A stretch of DNA of 64,000 bases from Rhodotorula mucilaginosa (Eukaryota; Basidiomycota; Microbotryomycetes; Sporidiobolales; Sporidiobolaceae). The notes under the pieces are model-generated. The model was not told where the DNA came from. It saw nothing but the letters and a program-made list of their open reading frames with translations, and searched no databases. The number at the start of each line of letters is the position of its first letter. The first letter of the stretch is position 1. The DNA is taken from the NCBI GenBank assembly GCA_034406715.1, contig CP137871.1:1116001-1180000 (forward strand). Reading direction: 5' to 3'. A program made the position numbers and the translations under genes. This document shows, in pieces, positions 36,199 through 46,608 of this stretch.

Positions 36199-37939
36199 AT
36201 GACGACCCAGCCGCCGCCCGTCTCGGTCTCGCTCCCGACTTCGAACGCGTTCTCGGCCTTGTCGTCCTCGTCCTCGTCGCACCAGGACCTCGACGAGCGA
36301 CTCGCCCTCGCGCTCCGCTTGATCGACGCTGTCCTCGAACACGATGATGTCCTCGTGCGCAAACTCTTGCGGGACGAAAAGGCAGATTGCTGGGTCCAGG
36401 ACAAGCAGGGTTGGACGGCCTTGCATGCCGCAGCTTGTGAGTGGAACGCTGCTTCGGGTGGCATTCGAAGAGAGGACAAGATCTCACAGTTCATGTCTGC
36501 TGCGCGCATAGATACGGGCAATGTGGAGCATGTCAAGTTGCTCCTCCGGCAGGGGAACGCCGTCTGGGCTCTCACCGACAACCTCGGCTGCGTGCGTCCT
36601 TGCTTCACATCACCGTGTCCCTGCGCTCGACACAAACAAGCTAACCACCTCGATGTTCCCTCGCACAGACGGCGGGCGACATTGCGTTCTCCATGAACAA
36701 CGCCGAAGCGTACGAGGCTTTGCTTGGCGAGGGCGTGCGCGCAGAAATGCTGCGGGCCGTACTGGAAGCGACTGCTGCTGCAGATGAGCCTGGAGGCGAC
36801 GGCGGTGATGACGAGGAGGAGGGGGAAGGAGAGCCGGTCGCGAGTACGAGTGGGACCAAGAGCGGCGGCGGTGACGACGACACGGCCATGGAGGAAAACG
36901 GGGGAGAGGAGGAGGAGCAACAACAACAAAAACTCTCGACCGCCTCGGACAATGCCACGTTCCTCTCGTCCCGACTCTTGTTCACGCACGACGCGTCCGG
37001 TCAACCTGTCGCGCTCGATGCGGAAGGGAACGGGGTCATGATGGGCTGGGAGACGGGTATCATGCGCCGGACGGCGGACCGGTTGTGCGAAGACGGGTGG
37101 CGGGATCGGAAAGAGTCGGAAGGTGGCAAGAGTTGGCACGATTTGGTGGAGGAGGAGGAACGGGGCGAGAGGGAACCGCTGAGGGTCATGAATGTCGGGT
37201 TCGGCCTCGGAATCGTGAGTCTCCTCCGCTCTCTTTGCGGTAATCAAGCTGTTCCGCACCGCCGAGGGAAGGAGTGCTGAGGTCTCGGCGGCTGCTGTAC
37301 GCGCATGGCACAGATCGACACGTTCCTGCAAGAGTACGTCCCGACGTCGCACCTCATCATCGAACCGCACCCGGACGTGTTGGCGTTTGCGCGCCGGAAC
37401 GGGTGGTACGATCGACCGGGCGTGCGGTTCTACGAAGGGACGTGGAAAGAGTTCTTCCGGGACTTGGAGGAGGGCAAGGAAGAGTACCTCGGGTGGGACG
37501 CGATCTACTTTGGTGCGTTTGCGGGCGTTCCACCTCGTCGGAGTGTCTTTTCCTCTCCTTTTCGCTCGATACTGACTGTTGTGTGTGGGGACTCCCTTTT
37601 GCAGACACCTACTCTGAACACTACTCGGACCTGCACGCGTTCTTCCAGTCGCTGCCGGACCTGCTCTCGATCTCGGACCACGCGCGGTTCTCGTTCTTCC
37701 ACGGCCTCGGGGCGACGTCCCGCCTGCTGTACGACGTCTACACGACGGTGAGCGAACTACACCTGCGCGAGGTCGGACTCGTGACGAGTTGGGACGAGGT
37801 CGACGTGGTCCCTGGACGGGAGGCGGTCGACCGGTGGAGTTCGACGGGCATCAAGGGGGGCGCTGTGGACGAGAAGAAGTACTGGGCCGAGTCTATGGTC
37901 GGTCAATACCGGTTACCTGTTTGCAGACTGGGCATGTAG
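36199..37939 (+). CDS. RMT2: Protein arginine N5-methyltransferase RMT2
   Basis: Rmt2 puts a methyl group on the delta nitrogen of arginine, in yeast on ribosomal protein uL11. ATG 36199. The N-terminal part has ankyrin-type repeats (WVQDKQGWTALHAAA, NVEHVKLLLRQGNAVWALTD, TAGDIAFSMNNAEAYEALLG), then a long acidic and Gln-rich linker (about 36780-36940) that is an expansion compared with yeast. The methyltransferase domain follows: GNGVMMGWETGIMRRTADRL, the SAM-binding VMNVGFGLGIIDTFLQEYVP, HLIIEPHPDVLAFARRNGW, WDAIYFDTYSEHYSDLHAFF, and FSFFHGLGATSRLLYDVY. Introns after HAAA, NLG, GFGLG and IYF. TAG at 37937-37939. The ankyrin-plus-GMG(W)E architecture is diagnostic. Confidence 0.93.
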
Positions 37940-38309
37940 GAGGGGCCCAGACTCTTTTTCTGCAATCCGAGGCTGCTGCTGCGGACAAAGGGCTCGAGTA
38001 GGTTGACTTTTGCCGACAGGGGGAAAGTGAGGCCAAGGGCGAGCGAACAAACGGACGGCGGACTGCACGCCTTGATCTCGACTACACGCGCGCACTGCGG
38101 CTCGATCAGAGCGCGAGAGGATCGAGGATCGTTAATCTGTCAACTCGGGCCAACCCCGTCGAACTTCTTGGTCGTCGTCGTCGTTCTCGCTCGTGCCGCT
38201 GCCCCGCCAACTCGCCGGCTCACCTCTCGACCGCACTCTCCAAGACGGGAGAAGGGCAGCAGAGTGTAGCGTGGGCTATCAACGCTAAAGCACCTCGACT
38301 GCCGCGGTC
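37940..38309. other. Intergenic between RMT2 and STE20, 370 bp
   Basis: No gene seen. It is bounded by the RMT2 stop and the proposed first STE20 exon; the STE20 start is itself uncertain, so part of this could be 5' UTR. Confidence 0.5.
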
Positions 38310-41300
38310 ATGGCCCTCAGCAGTAGCAGCAAGGCGAATGGAGGAGGTGGCTCATCGACGACGGCCCCGCTGGCGGGACAAGCAGCAACATCATCGACGA
38401 CGGCTCCCGTCATACGCCACCACCAGCAAGAGTTCACAGGCAAGTGGCTTTCCGATGGGTTCTGCTGTGCTGTGCGGTGGCTGCCGTCCTCCCTGGGCGG
38501 GCGAGTGCCAAGTCGACCGACAATTCTACCCCCGCCCTCCATCGAGAGGAGACAGCGTGATCGTGCACTCCTCGCGGCGTGTATATGGACAGTGAACGCG
38601 CGGCGTGCCTGATCGGATGCGCAAACTCGGACGGAGGCGAGCGGGCGCGGAGGAAAGCGGGGTCACTCGCATCGAGATCGGCCGTAGAGGACCACAACTG
38701 ACACCTTGTTCCTCTCCCTCCCTCGCCATTCACCCAATGACGCCTCGCCCTGACACTCCGATCGGCGACCCGGAGCAGGCGCTCAACCCATCTCGAACGT
38801 GCCGAAACCGACCGGCTCGTCGTCCAGCCGTCCCGGTTCGAGCAGCGGTTCTTCAGGGTGGCACAACGGCAACGGCGGTACCGGCTACGGAGCGTATTCC
38901 CAACAACAGCCACAACAGCTGCAACGGGGCTACAGCGGGAGCGAGTCGATGCCAGTGACGGCACCGCTCAATTATCGCCCGACGCGGACGGCACCGCTGC
39001 CGCCTCCTCCCCTGTCAACTTCGACGGGGCAATACGGTTACGACGACGAGTATGAATCGTACGACTCGCCGATTGATGGCGGTCCTGGCGGTTCGTCCGG
39101 GTCCGGTTCGCACCACAACCACCGCAACTCGTTCGGCGCGAGCAGCAACCCTCTTCCTCCGACTCCGTCAAGCGTGCTTCCTTCTTCTTCTTCCGCCGCC
39201 TCGTCGTCGTCTCATCCTCGATCAGTCTATCAGGCGACGAATGGAGGTCGCCCGCCCGTCTTTCCCTCGGCTTCGTCCTCTTCGATCGGCATCGCAGCGG
39301 CGGGAGGAGGCGCCAGTTCGTCGTCGTCGTCTGCTTTCCAGCCATCCCGACCGGCTCCGCCTCTCCCCCAGAGCGGCGGATCTTACGTGACGAGTCAGAC
39401 CCCGACCACCTCACCGGGACGATACCATGCGCCGCTCCCGTCCGTCGGCAGCAGTGACTCGCAGCAAACTTTCGACGAGTCGCCCTTTGGCTACAACAAC
39501 GGCAACGGTCGGAGGCAAGCGCCGGCAGGTCCGCTGCTCTCGGGCTCGCAGCAATCTCTACGCGAACTCGGGGACGCCCTCCCCGCCACCACCGAGCCCA
39601 ACTCGGTCCCGTACGGACAACAACAACAGCAGCAGCCGTTGCCTTACCCGCCCGGCGCGCGCGTCGCGACTCCTCATTCGTCCTCTTCCAGCCTGAACAC
39701 CGGGACTGGTTCTGCCTCCACCGGCGGAGGTGGAGGAAGCTCCAACAGCTATCCGCTCGCGCAGTCGTCGTCGTATGGGCATCAACAACCGAACCACCAT
39801 CACCTCTTGACCGATCCAGCGTCAGCGTCACTGTCGTCGTCGGAGCAGCAACCACCCGGTGGAGACTACTACAACAACAACAACAACGGAGGAGCAGCAG
39901 GGGGTGGTTCTTCGACACCTTCCCTCACCGGACATGGCGCGCCGCAAACGCCCGGCGGCGGCGCCGGCGGCGGACCGGTCAGTGCAGGAGGCGAAGGTCA
40001 GCAGCGGTTCAGCGGCGATCGCGAAGGAGGAGGAGGATCGTCGACGGCGGCTTCTACGCCGGGAGGAAGTGGGTTCCAAGCGGGGACGGTCAAGGAGGGG
40101 AAGAGGAGTAAAGGCTTTGGGAGCTTCCTCGGTGCGTTTTTTGTCACCGCGACACCCTACTATCGCTATCAGGCAATGGCAAGTGCCGCCGAGTACTGAT
40201 AGCTTGAATTGCGCGACTCGCGTCACACGCACAGCCGACGTCTTCTCGAATACGGGTGGGGGAGGCCGCAAGGCGCAGATTTCGACGCCGTATGATCCGG
40301 TGCACTTGACGCATGTCGGGTTCAATTCGACCACGGGCGAGTTTACTGTGAGTCTCGGATCTGTAGGCGCTGCTGGAGGTCGTCGAGCGCCCGATTACTC
40401 GGGCAGCCGGATCTGTTTCTGTCTCCAGCTGCTACGCGAGACTCACGCTGCTTCCGATTGTACAGGGCCTGCCGAAGGAGTGGCAGCAGCTTCTGCAGAA
40501 CGCCGGCGTCTCGCGCGAGGAGCAAGCAGCTCACCCGCAAGCAGTCGCCGAGATCGTCGCCTTTTACCAAGACGCGACCAAAGGTCTCGCGGCGCCGCCA
40601 GGGACGGAGCAAGACGACGTCTGGAACAAGTTCCGGCAGGCTCAGGGCAACCATGGACCCGTGCAGGGCAAGACTTCTCGGTCTGGCTTGCAGTCGTTTG
40701 AGCAGCCGCGAGCGGCACCGCTCCCGCCTTCGGCTTCGTACCGAAGCGCGCCATCGCCGCCAGGATCTGCGGATCCGCCGCTGTCAGCAGGTCTCGCACC
40801 CCGGCCTGGGTTGTCAAAGCAGCCGAGTACGAGCGGAGTCGACCGCGCTCGTGACCTGCGATACGACTCGCGCGAGCGCGTTCCGACCGTTTCGCCGTCT
40901 CCCGACCGACCGATTGCCCCCTCTCCGAGCCCGTCTCTTGCTCAACATCATCCACAACAACCCCCGTATGGCATCCAGCGCTCGCAGAGTGCGCGAGCGT
41001 CGCCCAACTCGGCGGCGCACGCCCCGCCTTCGCCGTCGAGACCGAAACTGGGCGGTGGTGGTCCGACCGGCGGCCTCGATCGTGCGCAGAGTCATCGCGT
41101 CGCGCCGGCACCGCCGCCGCGGCCCGCCGCGCCGAACAAACCACTCGCACCGTTGCCGCCTTCAGCAACGTCGGATACGCAGCTGGTCAAGAAGCCTTCG
41201 CAATCGGCCAAGCAGCAGCAGCAACCGGCAATGGCAGATCCGGCGGCGGCAGGCGGGATGCAGCAAGCGCGACGGAGAGAGCCGAAGAACCGCAAAGACC

Positions 41301-42328
41301 CGAACATCATCGAGCGACTGCAGGCTATCTGTTCGGATGCGGATCCGACAAAGCTCTACCGCAACCTCGTCAAGATTGGCCAAGGGTGAGTTCCGGTTTG
41401 TGCTCGGCTCTTTCCCACCGCGCGCCAGGCTGACTAGGCATTCCTTTCCCCTCAGCGCTTCCGGCGGAGTGTACACGGCGTACCAGGTCGGCACCAACTT
41501 GTCGGTCGCGATCAAGCAGATGAACCTCGAGCAGCAGCCGAAGCAGGACCTCATCATCAACGAGATCCTCGTCATGAAAGAGTCGCGGCACCCCAACATT
41601 GTCAACTACATCGACTCGTTCCTCGTCCGCGGCGACCTCTGGGTCTGCATGGAGTACATGGAGGGTGGCAGCCTGACCGACGTGGTCACGGCCAACATCA
41701 TGAGCGAGGGACAGATTGCGGCGGTTTCGCGCGAGGTGCTCCAGGGCTTGAAGCACCTGCACGAGCACGGCGTCATCCATCGAGACATCAAGTCGGATAA
41801 TGTCTTGCTTAGTATGTCGGGCGACATCAAACTCAGTAAGTACCCTGCCCTCGGTCTGCGCGGCGGAGGAGCCGAGTGCTGACCTTTTTCGACGAACGAC
41901 GTGCAGCCGACTTTGGGTTCTGCGCTCAGATCAAGAGCGACAACGCGAAGCGAACAACGATGGTCGGTACGCCGTACTGGATGGCGCCCGAGGTCGTCAC
42001 CCGCAAAGAGTACGGATCCAAGGTCGACATCTGGTCGCTCGGTATCATGGCGATCGAGATGGTCGAAGGCGAACCGCCATATCTCAACGAGCAGCCTCTC
42101 CGCGCCTTGTACCTGATCGCGACGAACGGCTCGCCGACTATCAATAACCCAGAGCAACTTTCGGTCGTGTTCCGCGACTTCCTCTCGGTCGCGCTCGAAG
42201 TCGATACCGACAAGCGACCGACGGCGGCAGACCTCCTCCGACACGCCTTCCTGGCGAAGGCGCAACCTTTGACGACTCTGACTCCGCTCATCCAGGCGGC
42301 GCGGGCTAGCGCTCGGAAGGCGACGTAG
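38310..42328 (+). CDS. STE20: p21-activated protein kinase, STE20 type
   Basis: PAK-family Ser/Thr kinase acting below Cdc42 in mating, filamentation and cell-polarity signalling. A long disordered Ser/Gly/Pro/Gln-rich N-terminus ends at GSFL; after an intron the CRIB (Cdc42-binding) box reads [20 protein letters not shown], then [16 protein letters not shown]. After a Pro-rich linker the kinase domain has [11 protein letters not shown], the ATP Lys in [33 protein letters not shown], the activation-loop [12 protein letters not shown] and [16 protein letters not shown]. No PH domain is visible, so STE20 rather than CLA4. The start is uncertain: the main frame has no ATG before 38949; an upstream exon 38310-38439 joins in phase only through a GC-AG intron (38440-38778). 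Stop at 42326-42328. Confidence 0.88.
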
Positions 42329-42713
42329 AGACATATGTGTGTTGATCTTGGGCGTTTCTTTTCTGTTTTTCTTTCTTTTGTTCCCGCTCCCCGACCGACT
42401 CTGGGCAGCCGCAAGCGGATGCTTACTCTTGTAATTCGACAGTTGTCAGACTCGCATCACCCTATCCTGGTTCGTGTAGAGGTGAGGTTCCCGGTGCATG
42501 CAATGCACGGTTCGCGTTCGAATGCTGAGTTCCGCGGAGGTCCGAGATCACCCGGCTTCTGGGAGTTCGCCTCTTGTGCCCTTATCCTGTACTCTGTATA
42601 TCGTGTCGCCTTGGCAGGAGTCGTCGTGACGCCCGCGAACGTCGCCAAGCCCAACGGAACGCCCGCAAGCTGAGCCTTCTCAAAGGAAAGGGGACAGCCA
42701 GCTAGAGTGAAAG
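42329..42713. other. Intergenic between STE20 and the PMP3-like gene, 385 bp
   Basis: No protein gene seen. Around 42525-42540 there is a GTTCGAAT sequence resembling a tRNA B box, but no foldable tRNA could be built around it. Confidence 0.5.
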
Positions 42714-43486
42714 ATGGCGATCGGCACATACGTACACGCCCGAGCAGCCGCAGAGCAGGTTGACCATCACTACCCGTTCATGACCGTGAGTCCTGTGCCT
42801 GATCTGGACCGTGTACGCTCGCTGACGTCGGCTGTCAGGACACGACCTTGTACGGCTGCTGGCTCTGGATCCTGTCCTTCTTCTTCCCGCCGGTCGCCGT
42901 CTTCCTCGAGCGTGGTTGCGGTAAGTCCGGGATGCACTGCCTCACGTTCCACGGAAAGACGCTGATTCAGACGATAACGCCCAGGTTGGGAGCTTGTGAT
43001 CGACGTCTTGCTGTCCCTCCTGGGGTGGTTGCCGGGCATGCTTTTTGCTTTGTGAGCTCCAGCGCACACTTGATGGATGCTCCTACTTGCGACTGATGTG
43101 ACTACATCATCACACAGCTACATCACCTGCAAAGTGAGTCGGCGACAGACTCTTCGAGGGCTGCTGAACAAATACGACGCTTGACTGACATCACGACTCG
43201 ACAGTACGAATCCCCGATCTACTACAACCCGGAGTCCTTCAGTCCGGCGACCCTTGCAAACGTGCGCGAACATCGGATCACCTTTTCTGACGCGTTCCAG
43301 CCTGGCTCGGAAGACGAACGGCAGGAGAGGTGGCGAAAACGCGGCGGCGTGGCTTCCCACAGTAGCACCGACCACAGTAGCACCGAAGATAACGACTCAG
43401 ACCTGGATAAGCCGTCAAGGCGGGCGAGGCAGGGCTTCAGCGGGGGTTTCTCCTCATGGCGTCGCGACAAAGAGGCAGAGCCGTGA
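42714..43486 (+). CDS. PMP3/UPF0057 proteolipid with a long charged C-terminal tail
   Basis: The core is the two-helix Pmp3 fold that affects plasma-membrane potential and salt tolerance: DTTLYGCWLWILSFFFPPVA, VFLERGCG, then after an intron WELVIDVLLSLLGWLPGMLF and AFYITCK. The FPP-AV-ERGCG motif is diagnostic. Four introns; two short exons (YITCK is about 16 bases) join in phase. Unlike the roughly 55-residue yeast Pmp3, this protein adds an N-terminal MAIGTYVHARAAAEQVDH and a C-terminal tail of about 95 residues (YESPIYYNPESFSP, RITFSDAFQPGSEDE, then Ser/Asp/Arg-rich). The tail contains a tandem HSSTD/HSSTE repeat. Longer PMP3 variants of this kind are known in fungi. Stop at 43484-43486. 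Confidence 0.88.
43357..43386 (+). repeat. Perfect 15-bp tandem duplication in coding sequence
   Basis: CCACAGTAGCACCGA occurs at 43357-43371 and 43372-43386 in frame in the PMP3-like gene, encoding HSST-acidic twice. Being 15 bp it leaves the frame intact. Confidence 0.88.
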
Positions 43487-43689
43487 TTTTGCGAAGTGGT
43501 CTAAGGCTGCCCGTCCCAAATGTAGGACCTCGTAGATATTCTACCAGACACTGTCATGTGTTGCCTCACCGCTCGATTTCGGACTCCGAAGCGGGCTCTC
43601 GGCTCGGTGCAAGTCGCATTGTTTTCGCAAGTTCGGCGAGTAGAGAGAACGTCTCTAATTGCAGACAAAGGTGACCCATTCCCACGCAT

Positions 43690-44632
43690 TCAGGCTAGTC
43701 CGAGATGCTTGCAGGCCTGTTGTGCAGATCTGGAGGGACAGCAGATCAGTACCAAGGACCTTTGTGAAAAGAGGAGAGAGCTCACGCGTTTTTCGCTTTC
43801 GCGACCGATCCGGCCACGGACTCAAAAGTCAATTTGTCAAGTGCCTCTGTCAGACTACTGACGGTGCAAGTAATCTGCCACGAGGGTGCATGCGACGGTC
43901 CGGCGGAGCGTTCCGGCGTACTGTAGTCGACCCTGCGTCCCGACGTCCCCTTTTGGGTAGACCACTCACTGAGTTGCCCGACGTAATTGGTGTTGGGACT
44001 GCTACTCTCCGGCGCATCTCCACTGTAGATCTGTCGGAGGGCGTCGACCAGGATCGAGAGGAGCGGTTCAAAGATGTCGCGCAGGAAGCTTCGCAACGCC
44101 TCACCGCCTTTTTCGTCATAGATCGTAGCGAGGTAAGCTTCAAAGACGCAAGCTTGAACACCAATATTGTTCTGTAGAGATGACTCCTGGGCGGCCGAAG
44201 TAAGAATGTGGGCCGGCATCTCGTACGCTTGAGCGAGTTGTGCGAGCGTGACATTCTCGATCAGTGCCGACTTGAGAAGGGCTCGGACCCCCACAGTGAG
44301 ACGAGGGTATCGTTCGTGGAGCAGTAGAGTTGCTTCTGCCCCGAGAAGGGCATCTCCGACATGCTGCAAATCCCTACTGGGTCAGCTCGCGTCTCAGCCG
44401 CGTGATGTCGAGCAAGGTGGAGTCGCCGAGACAGCATGCGCACCTCGAGCCTTTCGTAGTCGGTGACTGTATCTTCCTCGGGCAATTCAAACTTCCAGTT
44501 GACCGCTCCGCGATACGAGACGTGCTGGCGGTACAGGTGGCTCGCGACCGGGACAAACGGCGGTAGCTTCAAAGTCGGGATCGCCTCCTTGATGACAGGT
44601 CGGAGACGGTCAAGCCGGACATTCTGCGCCAT
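43690..44632 (-). CDS. RNase III domain plus double-stranded RNA-binding domain protein
   Basis: ATG at 44632 gives MAQNVRLDRLRPVIKEAIP. The first RNase III motif YERLE is split by an intron from HVGDALLGAEATLLLHERYP, together matching ERLEFLGDA. The helical part continues VRALLKSALIENVTLAQLA and ends in the second acidic motif ACVFEAYLATIYDEKG. A dsRBD follows: QLSEWSTQKGTSGRRVDY, GPSHAPSWQITCTV, and, after an intron at the last dsRBD helix, SAQQACKHLGLA with stop at 43690-43692. In active RNase III the second motif reads DxxE; here the Asp is Cys (CVFE). The gene may act in rRNA/RNA processing or, like mitoribosomal mL44, be non-catalytic and structural. The frame is open upstream of the chosen ATG, so a longer N-terminus is possible. 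Confidence 0.8.
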
Positions 44633-44987
44633 CGGAACGGTGAGGTGCGGGTGTGTAAGCTTTTCACAGCGGAAGTTGTGATGCGAGAACAAAGGGTCGA
44701 GGTGGAGGACCCGGCGCAGAGGAGCATGAGGCGCTTCTGCCTGGTGAAGTCGTTTAAGCTCAAAAAGCCCGCTAGCTATAAATGACCCCTTTAATACAGG
44801 TGGAAGAGAAAGCAAAAGACCGTTTACAGAGACTTCAGGAAAAGGGTCTGCTCAAAGGTCGGTCTACCAGCAGAACCTGAAAGTGGAAAACGAAAAGAGT
44901 GTTACATACTCAATCTATCGAGTCTGTGCTAGTGCACGTCGATGAACAGAGAAACTATATACGAGTCTATAGAGGAAGTCTCCGGAA
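44633..44987. other. Intergenic between the RNase III gene and the NmrA gene, 355 bp
   Basis: AT-richer than the surroundings, with no supportable gene. It should hold the promoter of the RNase III gene and the 3' UTR of the NmrA-like gene. The open frame upstream of the RNase III ATG runs to about 44815. Confidence 0.5.
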
Positions 44988-45980
44988 TCACTCGGCCTTG
45001 TCACGAAGGTACTGCTCAAAAGTGCGCATGATTGGGAATTCCTTTCTGAGCGCCGCAACGTCGGCCGTCAAGCCTTTCGTCGCAAAGAAGGTGAACATGG
45101 ATCGGAGGTCGTAAGGGAGAGCGTAGAGAACGAAAGAAGGGAACCAGGCCTTGTAGACCCGGTGCTTTTCGACGCGAGCGTACGTGTCGCGGACTTGAGC
45201 CATCGTGAGCTCATCGCCGGCGAGCTTGATGTGGCGTCCGGCGTAGGTTTCCGGGTCGACGAGCATCTGAGCAGCTACCTCGCCTGTTGGTGCGTGAATG
45301 GAGAGTAAGTGGTCTGGCGTAAGAGCGTACAAGACCAAGAAGGAGGGAAGGGCTTACCTATGTCGTCGACCGCAACCATCTGGAGTGGCGCGCCGTGCAG
45401 CCCTGCATCGAAGAGTCCCATTCCGAAGAAGGAAGCCATTGAGCTCTTTCGCGGGAAATTGTCGTAGAAGCCGGTTGGAGCAACGACTGCATGTCGAAGT
45501 CCGGATTCCTTCAAGGCGATCTCGACCTTGGCCTTGGTTTCGAAGTGGGGGACACCGCAGACGACGGTGGCGTCCGAGACCGAGGTGTAGACGAGGTACG
45601 GGAGGTGGACGGCTTTGGCGGCCTCGATAAAGTTGTAGCCCTGCTGGTCCTCGTCGAATCCGCCGTCAACGCCGCGGAGCGTGACTGCAGATTGAATGCG
45701 AGGTCAGCCCCTGGGTGCCTCGGCCACAGTGAATGCGGGACGTACCTAGAAAAGCGGCGCTCGTGCCCTCGAGAGCCCGCTTGAGGCTTTCGACGTCCGA
45801 GAGGGTTCCCTTGACGACTTCGACGCCTCGCTTCTTGAGCTCCTGCGCCTTTGGCGAATCGACACTGCGCGTCAAGGCGCGAATAGCGGGAGCGTTTGGC
45901 ATAGCCTGGAGTGCACGCAGGACGGCGCTGCCTTGCTGGCCGGTTGCGCCGACGATCAGGATCGGGCCGACGGCAGACAT
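44988..45980 (-). CDS. NmrA-like NAD(P)-binding protein
   Basis: Atypical short-chain dehydrogenase of the NmrA family; such proteins act as redox-sensing regulators or as isoflavone-reductase-like enzymes. ATG 45980 gives MSAVGPILIVGATGQQGSAV with the GATGxxG nucleotide motif. Next IRALTRSVDSPKAQELKKRG, VEVVKGTLSDVESLKRAL, GYNFIEAAKAVHLPYLVYTS, HFETKAKVEIALKESGLRH, APTGFYDNFPRK, and the cap region EVAAQMLVDPETYAGRHIKL and KAWFPSFVLYALPYDLRSM. Two introns (near 45690-45745 and 45290-45360). Stop at 44988-44990; about 300 residues, normal. The usual catalytic Tyr-x-x-x-Lys is not evident, in favour of a binding or regulatory role, but that is inference. Confidence 0.85.
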
Positions 45981-46608
45981 GATTGCTTGAGAAGGTCGAT
46001 GAGGTGAAGAAAGAGCTGGTTCGATGGGAGAGTCGGATGGAGGGAAAGAAAGGGAGAGAGAGGCGTCGCTGTTCCCACCAAGGTCAATCTGCGTGTCTAG
46101 CCAGTGCTGCTCTTGATGAGTATAGCGAGGACGGACACTCGGAAAGCGCAGACGGAACCTCCGCCGTCGCTGATTCAGCGCGGATCTCGGCCGGAAGACG
46201 GAGCGAGGAGCCGCGATCGACACAAACCTTAGTCAGCAATCTGGAACCCTCCCTCATGTTGCGCAAGGCTCGCCGCACAAGTCAGCACGCATGCGGAGCA
46301 GCAGTACCTTCGCCCGGACTCGCACGGAGATCGGACGGCGCGACCGCGACCGCCAACGCATCTTCGAACGCCGCAATCACCGCCGCAGGCCCGCGTAAGC
46401 ACCCAGCGTGTCAGGGGGGAAGGGGGCGAGCTGTCGAAAACTCAATCGTTGAGAAAGAGAGGCAGCGAGCAGTTGCAGGACACCTCTAGCGAGGTCAACC
46501 TTCGCCGTCAGTGAAACCGACTGCTGCGCTTTTGAAGGCGACTGAAACCGTCATGATCATTCACATGAGATGTAGTCTTTTTACGTTTTGCTGTGCATCT
46601 GCTTCGGC
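45981..46608. other. Intergenic, 628 bp, no supportable gene
   Basis: Lies between the NmrA-like gene start and the peptidase stop, both reverse-strand. An open forward frame (45983-46489) is Ala/Arg/Ser-rich without a domain, and its reverse complement is equally open; neither is convincing. Confidence 0.5.

Noticed and set aside
38968-39918. Long reverse-strand Arg-rich frame opposite the STE20 N-terminus
   Set aside because: It is the complement of Ser/Gly/Gln codons; no domain, and the forward frame leads directly into the CRIB and kinase domains.
42500-42560. tRNA-like B box (GTTCGAAT) after STE20
   Set aside because: No A box or acceptor-stem pairing at the right distance could be found by eye.
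45983-46489. Forward frame upstream of the NmrA-like gene
   Set aside because: Overlaps the promoter and 5' UTR, lacks an ATG at its beginning and has no recognisable domain.
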